From the NCBI GenBank assembly GCA_003554565.1, contig PWGR01000023.1, forward strand, positions 1 to 6,449: a stretch of 6,449 bases of DNA, in the 5' to 3' direction. Shown piece by piece: positions 1 through 5,414 of the stretch. This stretch comes from Clostridia bacterium. GTDB taxonomy: Bacteria; Bacillota; Sulfobacillia; SLMV01. Under the pieces are notes generated by a model. The model ran no database searches, had not been told where the DNA came from, and saw only the letters and a list, made by a program, of their open reading frames with translations. The position numbers and the translations under genes were made by a program. Every line of letters begins with the position of its first letter. Position 1 is the stretch's first letter.

Positions 1-11
1 ATCTGATGGTG

Positions 12-464
12 TCATTCCAGCTGGGGACTGAGTGATCGACGCAGCCAGTGCCTATGCTGACTGCAATGCGAACTTTCTCTTCTCCGGTGCGAAAACGGTG
101 GCCTTTTATGCGCCGGCGCAGCCGCTCTGCGACCCATATAACATCGGGGGCTCAGTCTATGGGAGTATAACCGCAAATTCTTCCCCCCGTACCGACAGGT
201 GATGTCCATTGTTCGCGTGCCCCGACGGATGATTGCTGCTATGGTCTGCAGTATCCGGTCGCCGGCCACATGTCCATGGGTGTCATTTATGTCCTTGAAG
301 TCGTCTATGTCCAGCATCAGGAGTCCCAGCTGTCCACCCGTACGGTGAATGCGATCTGTTTCCTCGGGCAGGCGCCTCTTGAAATATCCGTGATTGTAGA
401 GGCCGGTCAGGTCGTCGGTCATGGCCATTTTCCGGTTTCTCTGCAAGAGCCGCGTCCTCTTCAT
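12..464 (-). pseudogene. Open segment of the pseudogene: GGDEF domain, frame lost at the active site
   Basis: The first roughly 95 codons encode an ordinary GGDEF amino-terminal half: MTDDLTGLYNHGYF, the metal-binding strand LMLDIDDFKDIND, GHVAGDRIL and CRYGG. After CRYGG the frame is lost, and the remaining 55 or so codons (KNLRLYSHRL onward) are an out-of-frame tail unlike GGDEF. The true continuation lies in another frame on the same strand (about 145 down to 1). This piece should not be annotated as a complete 150-residue protein. ATG 464 lies inside the GAF-GGDEF linker (AVAMKRTRLLQ) and has no ribosome binding site. Confidence 0.75.
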
Positions 465-503
465 TGCAACGGCGGTCTGTTCCGCCAGAGCATAAAGGAG
501 ATC

Positions 504-860
504 TTAATCGTTCTTATTGGAGGCATTGCTATCGCGGCTTTCAACTACCAGTGCTCCCACCACCTCGTCATCGAACCCGAAAAGCGCGCGAAGCGCCAGT
601 GCCCCATCATTTCTGCATTGCAGAATGGCCGCGTTGTGATACCCCAGATCCTCCACCATCAGAGTCACCATCTGCCGGTAGATATCCTGTAATTCCGCAG
701 CAGAGTGGATGGTGCTCGTAGCCTTATAGGGTGCGCGCAGTCGCTGCAGGGCAACTTCTCCTTCGCGGTATTTCTCCAGCACCCACCCCCAGGAGGCCCC
801 AACTATGGGAAGAGTGAGTGCCCCAAATAGGGCGATAGGGCGGTATTCATTCGGCACCAA
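504..860 (-). pseudogene. Open segment of the pseudogene: membrane-like stretch plus truncated GAF domain
   Basis: This uninterrupted piece of the decayed gene has 118 codons from a GTG that is probably not a real start. It reads a hydrophobic segment, a charged linker (EKYREGEVALQRLRAPYK), the GAF entry helix (LQDIYRQMVTLMVEDLGY) and the first strands (NAAILQ, GALALRALFGFDD). It then jumps straight to the last GAF strand (EVVGALVVESRD). A normal GAF domain has roughly 60 more residues between these two parts, so an in-frame internal deletion is inferred. It ends at TAA (506-504), and the next segment continues in the same frame. Confidence 0.7.
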
Positions 861-1083
861 CGGAATCCCAGCGAATGGAGTAGTCCATTAGCCGAACAAA
901 AAGATGAAGGGAGACGTACAGAGAATCCTTCATGTCTCCCCAATCGAGGGGCTCGGAGCCGGAGAGCTGCGCCGATGAAGCAGCCCGGGCCTCCCCGAGG
1001 AGGCACACGGCATTCGCCAACTCCTGACAGGAGTTTTGCACAAAAGACGGTCATGATGCCAGGGTTCGGGCGAAGGTTGTCAT

Positions 1084-1564
1084 GTTTGATCTCCTGCTGC
1101 AGGCTTCTGCCTGCGTCTTGTGCAGAAGATTCAGAGAATGATAATTGAGTACAGCCACAGGAAGAGGGTCAGGGGAGCTCGATCACGGCCGTAAGTGCAC
1201 CGAGCATCCGGAGGTGTGTACCGCAGCGATGTACTGTCGTGTTGGAGGGAAATGGCGGCGATGAAGTGGGAGAGTTGCTCCAGGACAGCGGGACGGCCGG
1301 CGGGACAGCGTCAAGAGGACCATCGCGTTGGTGAGTAGGGCCGCCCCGATAGCGGTCGCGACCTCGGGGTCGGGGAACGAATCGCCGGGGTTGTGTCCAT
1401 TATGGCGCTGACATCGCACACTCTAATTTCTGCCCCGACAGGTTCTGCAGAGAAGCAGCTGTTTTCGGTAGGTGTCGGCAAGCGGGCAGGAAATGGTTCT
1501 GGAATCGGCGAAGGAATCAGGCAGAATTAGTGCGGAAACACTTCATCCAAGAGGAGGTGTAATC
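1084..1564. other. Intergenic region without a convincing gene
   Basis: This stretch lies between the divergent pseudogene and the UPF0173 gene. It holds the ribosome binding sites for both (AGGAG at 1095-1091 on the minus strand, GAGGAGG at 1551-1557 on the plus strand). Promoters for both should lie here, but I saw no -35/-10 pair good enough to mark. A minus-strand open frame at 1419-1183 (GTG start, 78 codons) is probably noncoding or a gene scrap: it has no ribosome binding site and is rich in Arg, Pro and Ser. It does contain PDPEVATAIGAALL, which looks like the end of an ASKHA-fold ATPase. The plus-strand frame is open from 1472, but the added residues do not look like the UPF0173 family. 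Confidence 0.5.
1551..1559 (+). promoter_or_regulatory. Ribosome binding site deciding the GTG start of the UPF0173 gene
   Basis: GAGGAGGTG is a near-perfect match to the anti-Shine-Dalgarno sequence. The GGAGG core sits seven bases before GTG 1565. It is why the start is placed there rather than at upstream in-frame codons, which lack such a site. Confidence 0.85.
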
Positions 1565-2251
1565 GTGGTTGCAAAGAACAGGGTGCGCTGGCTCGGCCAC
1601 GCTGCCTTTGAGATCGTAACCGCGGAAGGGGTCCGGATCCTGATTGACCCGTGGATCACGGGAAATCCCTCGTGTCCGGCAGAAAAAGAGGAGTTCTCTG
1701 ATGTGGATATCATACTCGTCAGTCACGACCACTTTGACCATGTTGGCGAAGACATGTCGTATCTTCTCCGTGCGGAGCCGACTGTTGCGGTGCAGCCGGA
1801 AGTGCTCGCCGACCTGAAGAACAAGGGTCTGCAAGAGGGCATCGGTATGAATGTGGGGGGCACCGTGGAGGTCGGTGATATCCAGATCACCATGGTTCAG
1901 GCATTTCACTCGTCCGGTTCAGGATCTCCCTGCGGGTACATTTTGACGACGGAGGATGAAAGGAAAATCTACCACGCCGGCGATACCGGTGTGTTTGCCA
2001 CCATGCAGGTGTTCGGAGATATGTACGACATCGATGTGGCCCTGCTCCCCATAGGAAGCGTGTATGTTATGGATCCGCTGCAGGCCGCGCACGCAGCCAA
2101 GATGCTGCGCGCTGACACGGCCGTACCAATGCACTACGGGACATTCCCGGCCCTGGTGCAGGATGCGGATGAGTTTTCCGAAAGGGTCTCGGAGCTGGCT
2201 CCGGACACGCAGGTCTGTGTGCTCAGACCCGGAGGGGAGATGTCCCTGTAA
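1565..2251 (+). CDS. UPF0173 family metal-dependent hydrolase (metallo-beta-lactamase fold)
   Basis: Cytosolic hydrolase of the UPF0173 branch (YtkL-like) of the metallo-beta-lactamase superfamily; its physiological substrate is not known. The start is GTG at 1565, seven bases after GGAGG (1553-1557). It gives 228 residues, the usual family length, and places the family opening VRWLGHAAFEI at the amino terminus; the in-frame ATG upstream would add 31 unrelated residues. Metal-site motifs run in the expected order: GHAAFE (His12), IDPWITGNP (28-35), HDHFDHVGED (54-63, the HxHxDH zinc motif), AFHSSG (His115), HAGDTG (His137, Asp140) and PMHYGTF (His190). No signal peptide or membrane segment is seen. 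The sequence looks intact. It stands 206 bases before the PatB-like gene with hairpin and palindrome sequence between them, so co-transcription is possible but not shown. Confidence 0.95.
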   Translation: MVAKNRVRWLGHAAFEIVTAEGVRILIDPWITGNPSCPAEKEEFSDVDIILVSHDHFDHVGEDMSYLLRAEPTVAVQPEVLADLKNKGLQEGIGMNVGGTVEVGDIQITMVQAFHSSGSGSPCGYILTTEDERKIYHAGDTGVFATMQVFGDMYDIDVALLPIGSVYVMDPLQAAHAAKMLRADTAVPMHYGTFPALVQDADEFSERVSELAPDTQVCVLRPGGEMSL

Positions 2252-2258
2252 CCAACTG

Positions 2259-2307
2259 GCACCCCGCCTCGTTGCCGGATGCTTGAGTTGTCACCGCGGC
2301 GGGGTGC
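2259..2307 (+). terminator. Long-loop hairpin after the UPF0173 gene, possible terminator
   Basis: Arms GCACCCCGCC (2259-2268) and GGCGGGGTGC (2298-2307) are perfect 10-base complements separated by 29 bases, starting eight bases after the UPF0173 stop codon. The position suits transcription termination or mRNA 3'-end protection. There is no T-run after the second arm, so a standard intrinsic terminator is doubtful. Confidence 0.35.
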
Positions 2308-2378
2308 TCGCGCTTTACCTCTAGGTCTATCAAATTTCTGCCGCGAGTGGGAGTTCTGCCTGCAGAGGTGCATCGTCC

Positions 2379-2394
2379 GTGTCGCCGGCGACAC
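2379..2394. promoter_or_regulatory. Perfect 16-base palindrome upstream of the PatB-like gene, possible operator
   Basis: GTGTCGCCGGCGACAC reads the same on both strands with no spacer and lies 63 bases before the ATG at 2458. A gapless palindrome this long in a promoter-type position suggests a binding site for a dimeric regulator. No regulator gene is adjacent and no second copy was noticed in the window, so the function is inferred only. Confidence 0.35.
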
Positions 2395-2444
2395 AGCGGG
2401 GGTCAGATATCCTGGGAATGCCATCTCCCCGGTCGTCACCCCGG

Positions 2445-2453
2445 AAAGGAGGG
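2445..2453 (+). promoter_or_regulatory. Ribosome binding site of the PatB-like gene
   Basis: AAAGGAGGG lies with four bases between it and ATG 2458. It rules out the earlier in-frame codons, since the upstream extension has no such site and no family similarity. Confidence 0.8.
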
Positions 2454-2457
2454 CAGC

Positions 2458-3648
2458 ATGGACTACGATTTTGACGCGTTTATCGATCGCAGTGGGACTC
2501 ATTCTGCCAAATGGGAGCGCACCGAGCAGATGTTTGGTTCCCGTGATGTTTTGCCCATGTGGGTGGCCGACATGGATCTGCCCGTTCCTGAGCCCGTGAT
2601 GGAGGCACTGCGCCGGAGATTGGAGCATCCCCTGTTTGGTTACACCTTCCCGCCCGATTCCCTGTATGAGGCAATCATTGAGCGGATGCGTCGGTACTAC
2701 AGCTGGGAGGTGGACAGAGAATGGATTACCTTTACCCCGGGAGTGGTGAATGCCCTGCACATAGCCATCGATTCGCAGACAGTGCCCGGGGATGAGGTCG
2801 TAGTGCAGTCGCCAGTGTACTACCCGTTCTTTTCTGCGGTGAAAAACTGCGGTTGTCAGATCACGAACAACCAGCTCCGGTACGATGGGACAGGATATAC
2901 AATGGATCTGGAGGATCTGTGCGCACACCTTGAGCCCTCCACTCGGTTTCCTCTCCGGTCTCCCCGCGTCAGGGCACTGGCGTTGTGCAGTCCGCACAAT
3001 CCGGTCGGGCGGGTGTGGTCGAGGCATGAGCTCGAGCAGGTGGCCGAGATCTGCCTGCAAAATGACTGCACGATCATCTCGGATGAGGTACACTGCGACC
3101 TTCTGGTTGACGACGTGCAGCACACCGTTACTTCCACTTTGGGTCCCGAGGTGCAGAGAAGGACCATCACCCTCATGGCTCCCAGTAAGGCCTTCAACCT
3201 GGCGGGACTCGCCGCTTCCTTCGTCATCATCCCAGACCCACAGATGCGCCGGCAGTTTTCTGCAGCTGCTGCGGGGCACGGCAAGGTGAATACCATGGGG
3301 TTGGTGGCCATGGAGGCCGCGCTGCGGGACGGTGACGAATACCTGCGGCAGCTCAACACATATCTTCGCCATAACATCGAGTACTTCTCCGAGCGGGTCA
3401 GCGAAATGCCCGGTCTCCGCGTGGTCAGGCCAGAGGGCACCTATCTGACCTGGGTTGACATGAGCGGGCTCGGTATGGATGACGGGCAGCTACGCGACTT
3501 CATGATCAATGACGCCCGTATTGCAACTGACTTCGGATTTGCCTTCGGGCCGGGCGGGGAAGGCTTTCAGCGTTTCAATCTCGCCTGTCCCCGCAGTCTG
3601 GTACGGGAAGCCGTCCAGCGTCTTGCGGGCGCGATCACTTCCCTGTAG
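2458..3648 (+). CDS. MalY/PatB family PLP-dependent aminotransferase or C-S beta-lyase
   Basis: Cytosolic fold-type I PLP enzyme. The MalY/PatB family includes cystathionine/cysteine beta-lyases, which cleave C-S bonds to release a thiol or H2S, pyruvate and ammonia; sequence alone does not fix the substrate. The start is ATG 2458 behind AAAGGAGGG (2445-2453), giving 396 residues against about 390 for the family. The upstream open frame from 2347 is not homologous. Diagnostic motifs: PMWVADMDLPVP (33-44), GYTFPPDSLYEAI (61-73), ITFTPGVVNAL (90-100), SPVYYPFF (118-125), CSPHNPVGRVW (177-187, substrate-carboxylate Asn181), SDEVHCD (208-214, cofactor-contacting Asp209), APSKAFNLAGL (241-251, Schiff-base Lys244) and RFNLACPRS (372-380, Arg372). 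All catalytic positions are present, so it is probably active. B. subtilis PatB is the best-known relative; a broad aminotransferase role is the alternative. Confidence 0.95.
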   Translation: MDYDFDAFIDRSGTHSAKWERTEQMFGSRDVLPMWVADMDLPVPEPVMEALRRRLEHPLFGYTFPPDSLYEAIIERMRRYYSWEVDREWITFTPGVVNALHIAIDSQTVPGDEVVVQSPVYYPFFSAVKNCGCQITNNQLRYDGTGYTMDLEDLCAHLEPSTRFPLRSPRVRALALCSPHNPVGRVWSRHELEQVAEICLQNDCTIISDEVHCDLLVDDVQHTVTSTLGPEVQRRTITLMAPSKAFNLAGLAASFVIIPDPQMRRQFSAAAAGHGKVNTMGLVAMEAALRDGDEYLRQLNTYLRHNIEYFSERVSEMPGLRVVRPEGTYLTWVDMSGLGMDDGQLRDFMINDARIATDFGFAFGPGGEGFQRFNLACPRSLVREAVQRLAGAITSL

Positions 3649-3716
3649 CCCGTGCAAATGAGGAGGGAACCGGTACGCATCCCACCTCGTCGGTATGTGC
3701 AGGTAGTAGAGGCATA

Positions 3717-3722
3717 TATAAT
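3717..3722 (+). promoter_or_regulatory. Possible -10 box of the SLH-protein gene
   Basis: TATAAT is an exact match to the sigma-A -10 consensus, inside an AT-rich patch (GCATATATAAT) that stands out in GC-rich surroundings, 26 bases before the ATG at 3748. No good -35 hexamer lies 16-18 bases upstream (TATGTG at 3694-3699 is poor), so an alternative sigma factor or activator dependence is possible. It suggests the gene has its own promoter rather than relying on read-through from the PatB-like gene 99 bases upstream. Confidence 0.35.
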
Positions 3723-3747
3723 CAGAGATGGATTTCGGGGGGAGAGG

Positions 3748-5070
3748 ATGAAGATGCAGGCTAATCGATTCATGACAGTTCTCACCGGCGTGGTTCTGCT
3801 TGCCGTCCTGGCATTAGCTCCTTCAGGCGCCGCCGCTGAGACCGTCGCGTGGGAGGATGTCGACCAGGAAGATGCCGGGGACGCGGTCTCTGGCTGGGTC
3901 GATGAGAAGCGGCACGAGCAGGGGATTCACCTCCTGCCTGCCGGTGAGCACAGGTACCTGTTGATTGCTTGGGGAGAAAAACCGACCGGCGGATATAAGG
4001 TAGAGGTAAAAGAAGGAGACATCCGTGAATGGGAGGGCACAATACAGGTCGATGCCGAGCTAGTATCTCCCGACCCGGACGATGCGGTCACGCAGGCGAT
4101 TACCTATCCTTATGCACTCTTGCGCCTGCCGGCGGGCGACAGCCCGGTCCTGGTGAATTTTTTCGGTGAGACCTGGCGGGAGGCCGAGCTGGAGGAAGCC
4201 AGGGACGGGGAGGACACCATAGTTCTTGATCCGGTGCTGGCAGATGACGGAACTGCGCCTAACCCAATTGTCGTCCGGGGCTGGGCACAGGTCTTTGAGG
4301 CGACCATGCAGCTGGTTTTCGAGGACGGACATATTCACCTGGCCGAGGCGAACCTGACGCTAGCCGCCGGTGGGCCGGAGTGGGCGGAGTTTGAAATCGT
4401 GCTGACCTACCCCAACCCCACCAATCCTGTGGGTACGGTCTACGGTGCCTACGAGGATGCCAAGGACGGTACTCGGGTCGAGGAGGGCGCTGTTTCGGTA
4501 GCTTTTGATGGTCTGTCTCACCCCATGCAGGATATATGCGGTCACTGGGCCGAGGCTTCGATACGGCGTGCCATTTCGGCCGGGTTCATACACGGCTATA
4601 TATACGAAGAGGAACGGTATTTCGCCCCGAAAGAAGAGGTCACCCGGGCAGAATTCGTAAAGATGCTGGTTGCCTCCGAGGCGGGAGAGGACCCCGAAGT
4701 GGGCGATGAAGACCTGCCCTTTGAAGACATGGACGGTCACTGGGCTGAGTCCTTCGTTCGTTGGGCCATCGAGGAGGGCTGGGTTAATGTCGATGAACTG
4801 GGCGACCGGCTTTACCCCGATGAGGTCATCAGCCGCGGTGAGATGGCCTATCTCGCCGCCCGGGCTGCAGGGTTGTCCGAGGATACTGACCCGGAACTCG
4901 ACTTTGTCGACGAGGAGGAGATCCCTTCGATTCTCCGAGGCTGGGTCGCATCCGCCGTTGATGAGGGGCTGCTGCGCGGCTACCCCGACGATACCTTTCG
5001 AGTGGGCGCGGGCTTGAATCGTGCGGAATCGGTGGTCGTGGTCTGGAGAGTGCTGGAGAAGATCAACTGA
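3748..5070 (+). CDS. Secreted S-layer-anchored protein: PrcB_C + Gmad2 + three SLH repeats
   Basis: Exported cell-envelope protein of 440 residues. A signal peptide is clear: MKMQANRF, a hydrophobic core (about 9-28), then a likely cut near the Ala run at 28-30. Residues about 70-128 match the PrcB_C type domain (GEKPTGGY at 76-83, AVTQAITYPYALLRLP at 113-128). About 173-253 match the Gmad2 immunoglobulin-like domain of spore-germination and surface proteins (VVRGWAQVFEATMQL, AYEDAKDGT). The C-terminal part holds three SLH repeats at about 259-306 (GHWAE, VTRAE), 323-370 (GHWAE, ISRGE) and 385-435 (GYPDDTF, LNRAE), which normally bind secondary cell-wall polymer. No catalytic residues are visible; a binding, scaffold or inhibitor role is inference. 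The protein looks acidic. The start could instead be ATG 3754, which is better spaced from GGGGGGAGAGG (3737-3747). The upstream extension to 3652 would spoil the signal peptide. Confidence 0.9.
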   Translation: MKMQANRFMTVLTGVVLLAVLALAPSGAAAETVAWEDVDQEDAGDAVSGWVDEKRHEQGIHLLPAGEHRYLLIAWGEKPTGGYKVEVKEGDIREWEGTIQVDAELVSPDPDDAVTQAITYPYALLRLPAGDSPVLVNFFGETWREAELEEARDGEDTIVLDPVLADDGTAPNPIVVRGWAQVFEATMQLVFEDGHIHLAEANLTLAAGGPEWAEFEIVLTYPNPTNPVGTVYGAYEDAKDGTRVEEGAVSVAFDGLSHPMQDICGHWAEASIRRAISAGFIHGYIYEEERYFAPKEEVTRAEFVKMLVASEAGEDPEVGDEDLPFEDMDGHWAESFVRWAIEEGWVNVDELGDRLYPDEVISRGEMAYLAARAAGLSEDTDPELDFVDEEEIPSILRGWVASAVDEGLLRGYPDDTFRVGAGLNRAESVVVVWRVLEKIN

Positions 5071-5082
5071 ATCTGCGGCAGT

Positions 5083-5121
5083 CCTCTGCGGCCAGGAACC
5101 GGCCTGCCCTGGCCGCAGAGG
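5083..5121 (+). terminator. Perfect 14-base inverted repeat just after the SLH-protein gene
   Basis: CCTCTGCGGCCAGG (5083-5096) and CCTGGCCGCAGAGG (5108-5121) are exact reverse complements with an 11-base loop, beginning 12 bases after the stop codon. The very stable GC-rich stem is placed where a transcript end is expected. It is followed by GTCCGGCC-type sequence, not a T-run, so it may be a factor-assisted or RNA-protecting hairpin rather than a classical intrinsic terminator. Confidence 0.5.
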
Positions 5122-5161
5122 TGTCCGGCCCCGCACACCGCCACGTGTGTCAATTGGCTGC

Positions 5162-5195
5162 GGGACTCCCTCCTGCTTTGCCGTAGGGAGTTCCC
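5162..5195. repeat. Second inverted repeat in the convergent gap
   Basis: GGGACTCCCT (5162-5171) pairs with AGGGAGTTCCC (5185-5195) apart from a single bulged T; the loop is 13 bases. It has no clear link to a gene and may add to termination from the plus strand. Confidence 0.35.
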
Positions 5196-5386
5196 CCGGG
5201 CCAGCGTGCAGCTGCAGCAGGTGATTTCGCTTCAGCACTGAGAGCCGGGCAGTCCAGCGCCGGCGATCTTACGATGTAGTCGGGAATTGGCTGACCATCC
5301 ATCACTGGTTGGGGACAATATCCTGCCGGCCAACGCATAATGCCGGTGGTACAAGGCCCCATGTCAACGGACAGGCAGCACTATTT

Positions 5387-5406
5387 GGGGGGCAGGGATG
5401 CCCCCC
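5387..5406 (-). terminator. GC hairpin just beyond the aldolase stop, possible terminator
   Basis: GGGGGGCA (5387-5394) and TGCCCCCC (5399-5406) form an eight-base stem with a four-base loop, eight bases past the aldolase stop codon (5417-5415). It is likely the transcript end of that gene. On the minus strand it is followed by AAATAG rather than T residues; on the plus strand it is followed by GTATTTG, so it could also help to stop read-through from the SLH-protein side. Confidence 0.4.
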
Positions 5407-5414
5407 GTATTTGC

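Larger units (their letters stand above)
1..1083 (-). pseudogene. Decayed GAF-GGDEF diguanylate cyclase gene, 3' end off the window
   Basis: This is the remnant of a c-di-GMP signalling gene. A good start remains: ATG at 1083-1081, seven bases after AGGAG (1095-1091), reading MTTFARTLAS and then TGA (1053-1051). The same frame reopens to 847. The frame changes between about 887 and 850, where a hydrophobic stretch (FGALTLPIVGASWGWVL) leads into the front of a GAF domain. The GAF core is missing near 564-569, its last part returns (VVGALVVESRD), and TAA at 506-504 replaces the usual Leu in the ND-L-DLL motif. The frame then continues through LAEQTAVAM into GGDEF (DDLTGLYN, LDIDDFKDIND). At the active site two one-base losses, in a 6-G run (188-183) and a 5-C run (150-146), flank an in-frame TAG (159-157). 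Restoring both bases gives GGEEF and VAERLRRRI, and the frame then runs open to base 1 (VRIAVSIG). Domain calls are family knowledge; the lesions are read directly. Confidence 0.85.
5071..5414. other. Intergenic region between convergent genes, hairpin-rich
   Basis: These 344 bases separate the ends of the SLH-protein gene and the aldolase gene. They contain three GC-rich hairpins, listed separately. A minus-strand open frame (5362-5150, 70 codons) has no ribosome binding site and no family I recognise. A short GGTGGTAC at 5345-5352 recalls the T-box core, but no gene follows on that strand. Confidence 0.6.

Noticed and set aside
1019..1035. AACTCCTGACAGGAGTT, a seven-base inverted repeat with a three-base centre
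   Set aside because: It lies inside the reading frame of the decayed gene (QNSCQEL), downstream of its start codon, and only a short TT follows; probably coincidental.
1422..1530. CTAATTTCTGCC (1422-1433) and GGCAGAATTAG (1520-1530) as a long-range inverted repeat upstream of the UPF0173 gene
   Set aside because: The arms differ by one base, are nearly 90 bases apart, and no intermediate structure supports a leader RNA.
2134..3372. 412-codon open frame on the minus strand across the PatB-like gene
   Set aside because: It is antisense to a gene with full MalY/PatB motifs; its composition (His-, Arg-, Gly- and Pro-rich, no recognisable domain) is typical of a shadow frame in GC-rich DNA.
4360..5238. 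292-codon minus-strand open frame across the SLH-protein gene
   Set aside because: It is antisense to clear SLH repeats and has no ribosome binding site or known motif.
5152..5293. Nine-base direct repeat AATTGGCTG at 5152-5160 and 5285-5293
   Set aside because: It is too short, and there are no other features of a mobile element or attachment site.
5344..5360. T-box-like GGTGGTAC on the plus strand
   Set aside because: Only about seven bases match the T-box core, no leader stems are apparent, and no plus-strand gene follows; the next gene is convergent.
5150..5362. 70-codon minus-strand frame in the convergent gap (GPCTTGIMRWPAGYCPQP)
   Set aside because: The Cys- and Trp-containing stretch drew attention, but there is no ribosome binding site, no family I recognise, and the second half is Ala/Pro/Gly-rich; too weak to call a gene.
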